From Kitasatospora sp. NBC_00240 (GTDB lineage: Bacteria; Actinomycetota; Actinomycetes; Streptomycetales; Streptomycetaceae): a stretch of 64,000 bases of DNA. The stretch spans positions 310,001-374,000 of the forward strand of contig NZ_JAPEMU010000002.1 of NCBI RefSeq assembly GCF_026342405.1, given 5' to 3'. The notes below the pieces were generated by a model that saw only the letters and a program-made list of their open reading frames with translations, had not been told where the DNA came from and did not search any database. Within the stretch, counting starts at the first letter, position 1. Each line of letters starts with the position of its first letter. The translations under genes were made by a program, and so were the position numbers. Shown here in pieces: positions 8,535 through 16,193 of this stretch.

Positions 8535-9725
8535 GTGAACAGCTTCCTGGACCCGCTGGACGAGCCGCAGCAGTTGCTGGTGGACACCGTCTGGGAGAAG
8601 TTCGCCGAGGTCCAGAAGTTCCCGTCGTTCCGCTACATCGAGTTCGTGATGCGGCGCGCCGGCTACAACGCCGAGGTGGTGCTGAGCAGCTTCCCGGTGC
8701 TGTCCGAGGGGAACATCGAGTACCGGGCGGCGAACGCGAACTTTCCGCGCCCCTTGGAAGGCCCGGTCTGGCTGACGCTCGCCGGACTGCGCCACGTCCA
8801 GGACCCCAGGGCGGCGAAGATCACCAGCACGCTGCTGGACTACATGCGGGCCATGACGAAGGCACAGGAATGGGTCCTCCGGGACCCCTTCACCTACGCC
8901 GGCCCCGGCCCGAAGCTGGAACTCCGCAAGACCGTGATGGCCGAGCAGCCTGACGCGGATCACGGGCTCACCCCCTGGGTCGCTCTCGCCCGCGTCGCGA
9001 ACTATGAATGGCCCGGCATGCGCTTCAACTACGCGGAGGGCGGCAATGGGAACGGCAGGCTGGGACTTCTGCCGGACGCGGACTTCGACACCGTGGAGGA
9101 CTACCTCGCCGCGGTGGTCGCCGCCCTCACCCCTGCGGACCACCCCGCTGAGCTGACCTACACCGACCCCCGAGCCCTGGTGCGCTCGATCGGCTTCTTC
9201 GACGTGACCTGCGAGCTGGTCATCGGGCGCCCGCTGGTCAAGCGCCCGCCGCTGGACCGCTCGGGCCTCCTGGTCCTGGACGTGGCGACCGAGGACGAGT
9301 TCCTGGCCGGCCTCGCGGCCCTCGCCGAACTCCTCGGACAGCTCGACATCCCGAAGAGGAACCCGCCGCACGCGCTCGGCCGGATCACCGACCACCTCAA
9401 GGAGGTGCTGCCGGGGATCGACCGAGCCGCCGTCGAGCGGGCGGTGCACACACTCGACCAGATCCGGGTTCTGCGGAACTCCAACATCCACACCAAGCCC
9501 GGCGCCAGCCTGCTGGAGGCCTACCAGAGTCTCGGCCTCGCCTTCCCCGTCCGCGACTACGGGACGGCGTGGGACAGCATCCGTGCCTACGCCGACCGCG
9601 CCTTCGCCTCCCTGCAGGAGCAGATCCTGGCCGCCCGCCCGGCCTCCACCGGGACGCAGACTCCCGGCGTTCCGGCGGCAGAGGCGCCCAGTGCCGTGGT
9701 ACCCGCCCAGAAGCCCACCGTCTGA
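8535..9725 (+). CDS. Protein with C-terminal RNxxxH (HEPN-type) motif, 396 aa
   Basis: The GTG at 8535 follows an AGGAGA ribosome site by a few bases. The N-terminal 250 residues are an unrecognised alpha/beta region beginning MNSFLDPLDEPQQLLVDTVW. Near residues 310-325 the protein reads DQIRVLRNSNIHTKPGASLL: the R-N-x-x-x-H pattern of a HEPN helix, preceded by helices rich in hydrophobics (AAVERAVHTLDQ). The tail is Pro/Ala-rich. No signal peptide or membrane helix is seen. It is followed at 45 bases by a small disordered-protein gene. HEPN membership is suggested by motif and context only. This is the second RNxxxH protein within 3 kb. Confidence 0.65.
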   Translation: MNSFLDPLDEPQQLLVDTVWEKFAEVQKFPSFRYIEFVMRRAGYNAEVVLSSFPVLSEGNIEYRAANANFPRPLEGPVWLTLAGLRHVQDPRAAKITSTLLDYMRAMTKAQEWVLRDPFTYAGPGPKLELRKTVMAEQPDADHGLTPWVALARVANYEWPGMRFNYAEGGNGNGRLGLLPDADFDTVEDYLAAVVAALTPADHPAELTYTDPRALVRSIGFFDVTCELVIGRPLVKRPPLDRSGLLVLDVATEDEFLAGLAALAELLGQLDIPKRNPPHALGRITDHLKEVLPGIDRAAVERAVHTLDQIRVLRNSNIHTKPGASLLEAYQSLGLAFPVRDYGTAWDSIRAYADRAFASLQEQILAARPASTGTQTPGVPAAEAPSAVVPAQKPTV

Positions 9726-9770
9726 CGGGTCGGCAGGCCAGTCAGGCGGCAGCTGGGAAGACTGATCACC

Positions 9771-10001
9771 ATGAGTTCTGATCGTCGCGCACTGCACAGC
9801 CCGTCCTCCTCCTCCCCCGTCGACGCACCGCTGCCCGCCGAGGACGGGGAGCGGCTGCTGCCGGTGGAGCGCGCTTCCTTCCGGGAGCCGCCCGCCCCCG
9901 CCGACGAGGACCAGGCACCGCAGGCCGCCCAGCCGCCGGCCGGGCGCTGGCCCCTCGGTCCGGGCGGCGCTGCCTTCCCGGCCGCCGACGCCGCGCACTG
10001 A
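9771..10001 (+). CDS. Small disordered protein, copy 1
   Basis: The 76-aa product (MSSDRRALHSPSSSSP...) is Pro/Ala/Glu-rich and predicted disordered. A second copy occurs at 12811-13071, sharing DRRALHSP, PAEDGERLLPVERA and FREPPAPADED as well as a nearly identical 5' flank (GCTGGGA-GACTGA just before the ATG). Conservation at both the amino-acid and leader level shows it is a real, duplicated gene. No domain is recognisable. Each copy follows a larger gene of a different kind (RNxxxH protein here, coiled-coil membrane protein there), so it may be an accessory peptide. Confidence 0.6.
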   Translation: MSSDRRALHSPSSSSPVDAPLPAEDGERLLPVERASFREPPAPADEDQAPQAAQPPAGRWPLGPGGAAFPAADAAH

Positions 10002-10024
10002 CCCGGCCCCGCAGCGCCGCTGTT

Positions 10025-10114
10025 GCGGGAGTACGGACGGCTGCGCACTCCCGCACAAGCCGCAGCGCGTACGCACCCGCACTCCCGTAAAGGCCAGTGC
10101 GTGGCCGTCCGTAC
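10025..10114. repeat. Cluster of inverted repeats between convergent genes
   Basis: GCGGGAGT (10025-10032) pairs with ACTCCCGC (10047-10054), and GTACGGACGGC (10031-10041) pairs with GCCGTCCGTAC (10104-10114). The segment sits between the end of the small disordered-protein gene and the end of the convergent DUF742 gene, so a bidirectional terminator is the simplest reading. A protein-binding array is an alternative. Confidence 0.4.
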
Positions 10115-10175
10115 TGCCACAAGGGGGTGCCCGCTCCGGCGGGGGCCGGATCGGGCGTGGCTGGCAGGGCGGGGG

Positions 10176-10808
10176 TCAGGGCCGGCCCTGGTCGGAATCG
10201 CCGTGCTCACCGAGGACTTCGCGCAGGCCGGCTTCGACGTCCATCATGGTGTCGAGATCGCGGACAGCGGCGTCGTGATGCGCCTGGAGCAGTACTTCGC
10301 GCAGACCGCCTTCGGTGTCCAGGATCTGATCGAGGTCGTCTACGACCCTCTTCAGGCCGTCGGCGAGCAGCTGCAGATCCCCGGTGGGGGCACGATAGGC
10401 GTCGTCCGGCGGGTGGTCCGTGGGCTCGTCGCGAAGGCCGCGGAGGACCCTCTTCAGCAGTGGCACGTCCGGCCGGTCCTCGCCCGAACCGTGAATGGTC
10501 ACCAGGTCGAGTTCCGCGAGGTCGGCGATGATAATGCAAGCTACCCCGAGCGGCAGCGAGAGCAGCGCCGACACCTCGGCCACCGACTTGGTCTCACGGC
10601 ACAGCTCGTAGATGCGCTGCAGCTCGGGGAGCAACGAGGGGACATGCTCCGGATCCGCCGTGCTCGTGACCAGCGCCTCGATGGCCAGTTGGTGACGAGG
10701 GCGCCCACGCCCGCCGACGAACACGAACGGGCGCTGCGACTCCGTGGGCCAGGCGGCGTCCGTCTGGGCGGCCGCCTCGTCGTAGGACATGCGCTGCTCG
10801 CTGTTCAC
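10176..10808 (-). CDS. DUF742 (conservon CvnC-like) regulatory protein
   Basis: The product carries the DUF742 pattern: RPFVFVGGRGRPRHQLAIEA, then SLLPELQRIYELC..KSVAEVSALLSLPLGVACIIIADL, a winged-helix-like segment known from the third protein of Streptomyces conservons (cvnC). I choose the GTG at 10808 because it overlaps the stop of the upstream sigma-factor gene as GTGA. Conservon proteins act with a sensor-like CvnA, CvnB and a small GTPase CvnD at the membrane. None of those is present here. This copy instead sits in an operon with an ECF-type sigma factor. The C-terminal ~90 residues (acidic, helical) are longer than in typical CvnC. Confidence 0.75.
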   Translation of the reverse strand: MNSEQRMSYDEAAAQTDAAWPTESQRPFVFVGGRGRPRHQLAIEALVTSTADPEHVPSLLPELQRIYELCRETKSVAEVSALLSLPLGVACIIIADLAELDLVTIHGSGEDRPDVPLLKRVLRGLRDEPTDHPPDDAYRAPTGDLQLLADGLKRVVDDLDQILDTEGGLREVLLQAHHDAAVRDLDTMMDVEAGLREVLGEHGDSDQGRP

Positions 10809-11389
10809 GGCTTGCCCCCACTTCCCTCGACGCGTGCGCTCACCGCTCGCCGGGCCCGCCACAGGTGGGCCCGCACTGTCGCCGGGTCCAGATCCAGCTG
10901 CTCCGCGATCTCGGTCGGGGTGAACTCCTGGAGGGTCAGAGCCAGGACCTGCCGCTGGCGGGGCGGGAGCTCACGCAGGGCCCGCACCACGTCGTGCCGG
11001 GTCTCGAACTCGGCGAGGGCATCGGGGCGTGGTACCAGACTGGTCGGCTCCGGCAATTCTTCGACGGGCTCCTCCAGACTCACCCGCGCGAACCTGCGGG
11101 CCCACATCTGGCCTGCGATTTTGTAGACGTAGGCCCGGGGGTAGGGGACGGTGGTCCACCGCTTCAGCAACTCCAGCATGCAGTCCTGAGCGAATTCGGC
11201 GGCCAGGGCCGGGGGCGCGCCAAGGGTGATCAGATACCCGGTCAGCAGTTTGATTTTCGCCCGGTAGAAGGCCGAGAACGCCTTGACTGTTTCGGCGTGC
11301 TCGCCAGCACGGTGGTCATCGCCCACCGGTCGGGCATCGGCCTGCTTGGCGAGTGGGTCAGCGTCCCCCGCCGGATCGTGGACAGTCAC
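10805..11389 (-). CDS. ECF-type RNA polymerase sigma factor
   Basis: The 194-aa product shows sigma region 2 (EFAQDCMLELLKRWTTVPYP and RAYVYKIAGQMWARRFA) and sigma region 4 (LRELPPRQRQVLALTLQEFT, then IAEQLDLDPATVRAHLWRAR, the helix-turn-helix). It would recruit RNA polymerase to a small regulon. The GTG at 11389 overlaps the TGA of the upstream small membrane-protein gene, and its own stop overlaps the GTG of the DUF742 gene. The three genes are therefore translationally coupled. No classical anti-sigma factor is next to it. The upstream membrane peptide is a candidate regulator, by inference. Confidence 0.85.
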   Translation of the reverse strand: MTVHDPAGDADPLAKQADARPVGDDHRAGEHAETVKAFSAFYRAKIKLLTGYLITLGAPPALAAEFAQDCMLELLKRWTTVPYPRAYVYKIAGQMWARRFARVSLEEPVEELPEPTSLVPRPDALAEFETRHDVVRALRELPPRQRQVLALTLQEFTPTEIAEQLDLDPATVRAHLWRARRAVSARVEGSGGKP

Positions 11390-11628
11390 GTCGCGTCCCT
11401 CTGCTGGCCGCGGACAACCTGGATGTGGATGCTGTGCCCGTCGGGCCGGTGCTCCACGATCTCCACCTTCCCGTCCTCGGCGATCGATCCGGTTACCGAA
11501 GCAAGGTGTCGGCGCTGGACCTGCTCGTGCCGGGTTCGCCACCGCAGACGCAGCCACAGGCCGATCAGCACGCAAACCTTGCCGGTGACGATCGACACGA
11601 TGCTCACCACAACGGTTGCCGTACTCAT
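11386..11628 (-). CDS. Small N-terminally anchored membrane protein
   Basis: This 80-aa protein begins MSTATVVVSIVSIVTGKVCV with one membrane helix (about residues 4-25), followed by a basic stretch and a soluble tail (SVTGSIAEDGKVEIVEHRPD). A GAGGGGAA ribosome site precedes the ATG at 11628. It opens a three-gene operon with the sigma factor and the DUF742 protein, with stop/start overlaps. Upstream at 11650-11667 there is a small CGGGGC...GCCCCG hairpin in the leader. I do not recognise the family. Its position suggests it could anchor or regulate the sigma factor. Confidence 0.65.
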   Translation of the reverse strand: MSTATVVVSIVSIVTGKVCVLIGLWLRLRWRTRHEQVQRRHLASVTGSIAEDGKVEIVEHRPDGHSIHIQVVRGQQRDAT

Positions 11629-11914
11629 TGAGGTTCCCCTCCCTCGAAGCGGGGCCTTCACGCCCCGTCTATAGCTGAGAGGCTCGATACGGCGTCACCG
11701 TGTACCGGGACGAGAAGATTCTTTTCAGGGCACCGCTGCATAGTCGCTCATGCGCACCCGTTCTTCCCACCAGACCGCCCCGCGCCCGCCGCCCGCGAGC
11801 GCCCAGGTGCGCGATGCGCAGCGCAACGGCCGGGGTCCACCCCTACGCGTACCCGTCGCCTCCTTGTCGAGTCTGCAAGGATCCTGGCAACAGTGGCGAC
11901 AGGTAGGAGAAGGC

Positions 11915-12676
11915 ATGCATGCGGCGGAGTGGATTGCCCTGGCCTCCGGAGTTGTTGCCCTGGGCGCGGCAGGGATCAGCGTGCAGCAGGCCTGGACGGC
12001 CTCCAAGTCGGCGAAGCACTCCGATCGGCAGGCCCAGGCCGCCGAGGAGCAGGTCCGGATCGCCCGTGAGCAGCTGCGGCAGGCGGAACGCGTGCATCGT
12101 GAACAGCTGGCGCTGGCTCAGCGGGTCCACCGGGAGCAGAACGAGCCCTATGTCGTCGTCGACCTCGCCGTCGACCAGCCAGGGACAGGGCTTGTGGCGC
12201 TGATCGTTCACAACTCCGGGCCCACCATGGCCCGAGACGTGCGCATCCGGTTCACGCCGGAACTGGAGTCCAGCCTTCCCCAGCTCACGCCTCGCGTCCG
12301 GAATGCCCTCTCACGCCCTATTTCGATGCTGCCCCCGGGACGCCGCCTGGTGTACCCGTTCGACACCCACCAGCGGTGGGATGCAGGCAACTTGCCCATG
12401 GAGTTCGATGTCACCGTGGACGCGACCGGGCCGGCCGGCCCGGTGGAGCAGTTGACCTACAGGATTGATCTGCAGGTGCTCGCGGAAGCGTTGGTAGGCG
12501 AACGCCCTCACCAGCGCATCGAAAGCAGCCTTGGGGAGATTGCCGACAAGGTCGAAGAGCTGGCGAGCAAGTACGGGCAGGCCAACAGTGAGGCGATCCG
12601 AGCCGAGCATCGTCGCGAGCGGGAGGGGCGGGAGGAGCGGGAGGAGTGTCAGTCTTCCGAGGGCTCGAACGAATGA
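11915..12676 (+). CDS. Membrane-anchored coiled-coil protein, 253 aa
   Basis: An AGGTAGGAGAAGGC ribosome site precedes the ATG at 11915. The protein starts with a membrane helix (about residues 5-25, WIALASGVVALGAAGISVQQ), followed by a coiled coil (about 33-70, QAQAAEEQVRIAREQLRQAE), then a beta-rich domain with NEPYVVVDLAVDQPGTGLVA and MARDVRIRFTPELESS, and an Arg/Glu-rich tail. This architecture (TM, coiled coil, Ig-like or beta-sandwich domain) recurs in actinobacterial hypotheticals. The function is unknown. It stands upstream of the second disordered-protein copy. Confidence 0.65.
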   Translation: MHAAEWIALASGVVALGAAGISVQQAWTASKSAKHSDRQAQAAEEQVRIAREQLRQAERVHREQLALAQRVHREQNEPYVVVDLAVDQPGTGLVALIVHNSGPTMARDVRIRFTPELESSLPQLTPRVRNALSRPISMLPPGRRLVYPFDTHQRWDAGNLPMEFDVTVDATGPAGPVEQLTYRIDLQVLAEALVGERPHQRIESSLGEIADKVEELASKYGQANSEAIRAEHRREREGREEREECQSSEGSNE

Positions 12677-12810
12677 GGCGACCGTAGGAGATCCAGTGCG
12701 GCCTGCGGGCCGATGTTGCCGGGCGGGCTCGCCGTAGTGCGGCCTGCGATCCTGCACGGCCACGGCGGCTGCTGGTGAAGATGAGCGGCTCCGGCTGGGA
12801 GACTGACGGG

Positions 12811-13071
12811 ATGTCTGCCGACCGTCGTGCGCTGCACAGCCCGTTCTCCTCGTCCACCGCCCACGCCCCGCGGCCCGCCGAGGACGGGGAGCGGCTGCTG
12901 CCGGTGGAGCGCGCCCCCTTCCGGGAACCGCCCGCCCCCGCCGACGAGGACGACGCACCCCAGTGCGCCCAGCCGTCGGCCGGCCGCCGCCTGGGCCTGG
13001 GCGGTGCCGCCCTTTCGGCCGACGCTGTCCCCGCCCACCGCGAAGTCTTCCCCCACCCTGGCGACTCCTGA
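12811..13071 (+). CDS. Small disordered protein, copy 2
   Basis: The product starts MSADRRALHSPFSSSTAHAP and is a close paralogue of the protein at 9771-10001 over the first ~55 residues; the tails diverge. The DNA just upstream (GCTGGGAGACTGACGGG) also matches copy 1, so the duplication covered the translation-initiation region. No domain is visible. Its nearest upstream neighbour is the coiled-coil membrane protein gene, 134 bases away. Confidence 0.6.
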   Translation: MSADRRALHSPFSSSTAHAPRPAEDGERLLPVERAPFREPPAPADEDDAPQCAQPSAGRRLGLGGAALSADAVPAHREVFPHPGDS

Positions 13072-13161
13072 CCCGGCAGCCAGCCCTGCACGCAGTGATC
13101 ACCGTGTCCGGTCAGGGTGGTGGGGTGTGTGCCTGCCCTTCTTCGAAAGGCCTCAGGTCTC

Positions 13162-13740
13162 ATGTCAAATTCGAACAAGCGCCCGTTGTCGTCGGTCGGC
13201 TCCCGCCGCGAATCCGCGGGCGTCGGGGCTGCCTCGGTGGGGCTGCTCATGTGCATAGCCGCGATCTGGGCCGGAGGCGGTATCGGGTGGCCGGGGATGG
13301 TCCTTTTGTTCGCCGGCATGATCCTGGTCGGTACCTCGCCCGAGGGGCGCAAGCAGCAGGCGCAGCAGGCAGAGGTGAAACGGTCGATTCCGGTCCTCGG
13401 GCGGAGTCTGCTCGGGTTGAGGGTCACCGATGGTCGGGTGTTCGCCGTTGACCAGGAGCCGTTGGAGCTGGCCGGCACGGTCGCCACGGTGGAGTCCGCC
13501 GGCAGCGTCGTCCACCGTGCGACGGCGACCCGTGTCGTTGCCGGCGCGGCCCTCGGCGGACCGCTGGGGGCCGCTCTCGCCGCTGTGGCGGCGAAGAAGC
13601 AGGTCGACGACCGGACGATTTTCGTTGTCCTGACGGACCCGAGCGGAGCCCAGGTCCTTGCGCAGGCGAACAAGCGGGACGAAGCCGCTGTCCGGCAATG
13701 GGTCGCCAGGTTCAACACCTGGACACGTACGACGGCCTGA
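13162..13740 (+). CDS. Hypothetical protein with two membrane helices
   Basis: I take the ATG at 13162 (MSNSNKRPLSSVGSRRESAG) as start. Two adjacent hydrophobic helices span about residues 22-60 (VGAASVGLLMCIAAIWAGGG and WPGMVLLFAGMILVG). After a basic linker comes a soluble domain containing RSLLGLRVTDGRVFAVDQEP, a short hydrophobic Gly/Ala hairpin (RVVAGAALGGPLGAALAAVA, possibly a third membrane-associated segment), and a C-terminal region ending AVRQWVARFN. I do not recognise the family. Confidence 0.6.
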   Translation: MSNSNKRPLSSVGSRRESAGVGAASVGLLMCIAAIWAGGGIGWPGMVLLFAGMILVGTSPEGRKQQAQQAEVKRSIPVLGRSLLGLRVTDGRVFAVDQEPLELAGTVATVESAGSVVHRATATRVVAGAALGGPLGAALAAVAAKKQVDDRTIFVVLTDPSGAQVLAQANKRDEAAVRQWVARFNTWTRTTA

Positions 13741-14089
13741 CGCCTGGGCCCCGCTGTGCCGCCGCTGGGGGGCGTGTCGGTGCTGGCCTGTTGCGTCGGG
13801 TGTCGCTTATGTCCTGCGTGCCTGCCGGGGGTGTTGCGCCCGTTGCCCTGTGGTCTGCTGGGCGTTGCGTGGTTGTTGTCGGTGTCCTCGGATAGGTTCG
13901 CGGTGCGGGTTGCGGGGTGGTGGCGCGGCCGTCGGGTCCGGGGGGTGTCGGGTATGCGGGGCGTGGTTGGTCCGGGTGCCGGGTGCCGGGGGAGTTGGGT
14001 GTTCGGGGGAGTTTTGTCGGTCTGTTCTTGTTTCGGGCCGTGCAATGGATGACAGGGTGGGGGCGGGTGTGTTGCCCGCCGAGCGCCGA
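13741..14089. other. G/T-skewed stretch without a gene
   Basis: The forward strand is strikingly rich in G and T (for example GGGGGTGTTGCGCCCGTTGC and TGCGTGGTTGTTGTCGGTGT), so the reverse strand is A/C-rich. This keeps a long reverse frame open that encodes Pro/Thr/His low-complexity sequence. That frame is a composition artefact, and I see no real gene. The start is the end of the two-helix membrane protein gene. Confidence 0.45.
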
Positions 14090-14445
14090 TGACGAGGAGG
14101 ACGATGTGGACGGTGTTTCGCTGGACGGTCGTGAGAGCGAGGGCGGGCCGGCCCGGGTGCGGCCCGCTCCGGTGGAGTTCGGCGCTGCGGGCCGGAGCCT
14201 GCAGCAGATCGCGGCTGACGGCGGCGACCTGCCCATTCTCGTCGGGGTGCGGGGCCTTGAGCGACTCGGCGGCCTCGCGGATCAGGCGCTGGATGCGGGC
14301 GCGGTCTTCTGCGGGCACCCCAGGCCCGGGCGCTCCGCCGCCGACGGGCGACGACCTCGCCCGCGCTGCCGGCGCCCCCGGTCGATCCGTAGATCCGGGC
14401 GCCGCCGCAGTCCGGGCAGCGGGTGGGGCTCGAATGACCGCTCAC
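14090..14445 (-). pseudogene. Small zinc-ribbon ORF, probably frameshifted
   Basis: From a GTG at 14445 the frame reads MSGHSSPTRCPDCGGARIYG, a plausible zinc-ribbon N-terminus. After about AGSAGEVVA it turns into Arg-rich shadow, while an overlapping frame then reads PAEDRARIQRLIREAAESLK followed by PDENGQVAAVSRDLLQAPA, which looks like real helical protein. A single frameshift around 14320-14340 would join them into one 100-odd-aa protein. The alternative is two unrelated short ORFs. It lies downstream of the zinc-finger gene at 14533-15126 on the same strand. Confidence 0.35.
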
Positions 14446-14532
14446 AGCGGGCGCAGTCGTGATTGCGGCGGCCGTGAGCAGCTCGCCACCGCCGACAGGT
14501 GGCCTGCTCCGGAACGTGGGCCCGGTGCAGTC

Positions 14533-15126
14533 TCAGCGGCGTTGCCGGTGGGGGCGTCTGGAGAGGTGGGCGCGGGTGTCGGTGCGGGGGACGGTGTGGC
14601 ACAACTGCTCGGGCTGGGCATGGCAGTGGGGGCAGGGGCGGGTCATCGCGTCGAAGTAGTCCTCTGTCTCCGCCCAGTCGAGGTCCCACAGGCGTGCGAC
14701 GTGGGCGACGCCGGCGATCCGTCGGGTCGACGGCATACGGCGGCATGCGCGGCCCGCGCGCGCGTCGCACAGCCAGCAGGCCCGGTCGCAGACGGGGCAG
14801 CCGTCCGCGTTTCGTAGTGCGGCGCAGCACATGACCTCGTGCTCGCCGGGCCCCAGGGCTGAGGCGCGCAGCTCGGTGGGGCCGGGTCTGCTGAAGTCGT
14901 CGTCCCACTGCGGAGCGTCGTCGGGTCCGGCGTAGCCGTCCCACGGCGCGCGGACGACGTGCGCGGGAACGGTAGGCTCGTGGAGCGGCGGGATCTGCGG
15001 ACCGCTTCGGGCTGCGCCGCGCCGTACGGGATGGACGGTGCTGCGGCCGCCACACATGATTCCGGGCAAGGCTTTGCAATGGGGGCACAGCACTGTGAGT
15101 GCGGGTTCCTCGCCACTCGTTTCCAC
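14533..15126 (-). CDS. Multi-Cys zinc-finger protein
   Basis: The GTG-started 197-aa product has paired motifs of the form CPHCxAxPGxxC...H near both ends: LCPHCKALPGIMCGG (residues ~13-27) and RPCPHCHAQPEQLCHTVPRT (~163-182). Between them is CPVCDRACWLCDARAGRAC. This is the actinobacterial zinc-finger module in which a CxxC pair and a C..H pair bind one zinc, often in plasmid and phage DNA-associated proteins. There is no enzymatic signature. It probably forms a transcript with the broken zinc-ribbon ORF downstream. Confidence 0.65.
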   Translation of the reverse strand: METSGEEPALTVLCPHCKALPGIMCGGRSTVHPVRRGAARSGPQIPPLHEPTVPAHVVRAPWDGYAGPDDAPQWDDDFSRPGPTELRASALGPGEHEVMCCAALRNADGCPVCDRACWLCDARAGRACRRMPSTRRIAGVAHVARLWDLDWAETEDYFDAMTRPCPHCHAQPEQLCHTVPRTDTRAHLSRRPHRQRR

Positions 15127-15255
15127 TCGATTGTCCTGTCTGGGGCCCTGTACTGGCTCCTCCGATCGGGGTGGGATGTCGATCGGAGAAGCACCGCGGA
15201 CACGCTACCGCGCCGACCAGGTCGTCCCCGTAGTCGTGCCGGGCAGCCGCCGCTC

Positions 15256-15292
15256 CCGGGCGGCCGAGTCCGTACACAGCCCGGCCGCCCGG
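15256..15292. repeat. Palindromic repeat, copy 1
   Basis: CCGGGCGGCC (15256-15265) pairs with GGCCGCCCGG (15283-15292) around a core containing GTACACAGC. The same core with longer arms occurs at 22572-22608. Flanking bases (GGGCAGCCGCCGCT against GGGCAGCGCCGCCGCT) also match, so the two are copies of one ~60-base element. It lies upstream of the ParB-like relic. It may be a terminator or part of a duplicated coding start. Confidence 0.4.
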
Positions 15293-15383
15293 CCCCGCTT
15301 CCGCAGTCCGTGCGAGCCCGATCGGTGACGCCGACCTGGAGGGCCTCAGCGACGAGCAGCAGCTCCAGCGGCTGGAAGAGTCG

Positions 15384-15941
15384 ATGGCCGAGGCGCAGAC
15401 CGCGCACGACACCGGCAGCCTCGCCGTCCGCGCCCGGTACGTCATCGAGATGGGCACTGCCCTGAGGTACGTCCAGGCACGCAAGCTCCACACCGTCGCC
15501 GGCTACGCGACCTTCGAGGAGTACGTCGCCGCAGCGGAGATCGGCGTCCGGTCCCGGGCCTACCAGCTGATGCAAAGCGCCCAGGCGATGACGAAGGTCA
15601 TCGTGTCTAAAATTTTGGACACGGTCCCAACGAGTCTCAAGCGGTCTTCCTGGCGCCGCTCCTGGACCCACAAGCCCGACGACGCCAGGGCGGTCGTTGA
15701 ACTCATCGAGGGCGAAGGCAAGAAGCCTACGGTCGCCAACTTGAAGGCAGCCGCCATTGAGCTCAAGCTGATGCCCGAGTTCGAGAAGACCACGCCTGCG
15801 CCCGGTAAGAACGACAAGGCGAGCACCGAATCAGCTCCCGACCCGATTAGGGACTGGCGTGTCGCCCTCAAGGGCCCGCAGAACTCCTATGCCGCGCTCG
15901 CGCCGGCGACCCACTCCGCTGCCAGGGAAGCAGACTCGTAG
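15384..15941 (+). pseudogene. ParB-family (DUF3102/KorB-like) gene with compensating frameshifts
   Basis: Before about 15625 and after about 15665 the frame reads like a ParB/DUF3102-type DNA-binding protein: YATFEEYVAAAEIGVRSRAY, QLMQSAQAMTK, then PDDARAVVELIEGEGKKPTV and ANLKAAAIELKLMPEF. In between, the annotated frame gives Arg/Trp-rich nonsense, while the +2 frame reads PNESQAVFLAPLLD, exactly the 'PxNExQ...L..LL' block expected there (compare APNEGQVRELL of the parB product at 57804-58844). One indel on each side would explain this; a 4-base deletion in an ACGAACGAG repeat is possible. Either the gene is dead or ~14 residues are scrambled. No parA is adjacent. Confidence 0.6.
15603..15622. 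promoter_or_regulatory. 20-bp palindrome inside the ParB-like gene
   Basis: GTGTCTAAAATTTTGGACAC is a palindrome with one mismatched pair (T at 15608). It encodes VSKILDT just before the PNExQ block. The parB gene at 57804-58844 carries TGTCCAATTGGACA at the homologous place. I infer a ParB-binding site embedded in the gene. Confidence 0.5.
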
Positions 15942-16193
15942 GCCGCCGAAGCCCTGCTCGCGGACATGAAGAAGACCGCATCGGGGATCCTCCGGCGAAT
16001 TCAGCAGGCCACGGAGACAAGCTGATCAACCCACTGCGCAGGCCACGAAGGCCACCCCACGGCCTGTCCCAGTGAACGGCACTCGGCTCTCCAGTCGGGT
16101 GCGCTTTTTTGTCCCCCGCCCTGCTTGTCTGACTTGTGCTCAGCTCGGCGAGCCACCGCGAGCAGGCGCCGGGCATCATGGCTTTCTGACTCC

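Noticed and set aside
8466..10082. 538-aa reverse-strand ORF over 8535-9725
   Set aside because: Mirror frame of a forward gene with ribosome site; composition is typical of antisense shadow.
12411..14318. 635-aa reverse-strand ORF
   Set aside because: It spans several forward genes. It stays open through A/C-rich low-complexity sequence (Pro/Thr/His), and only its first ~70 residues look native.
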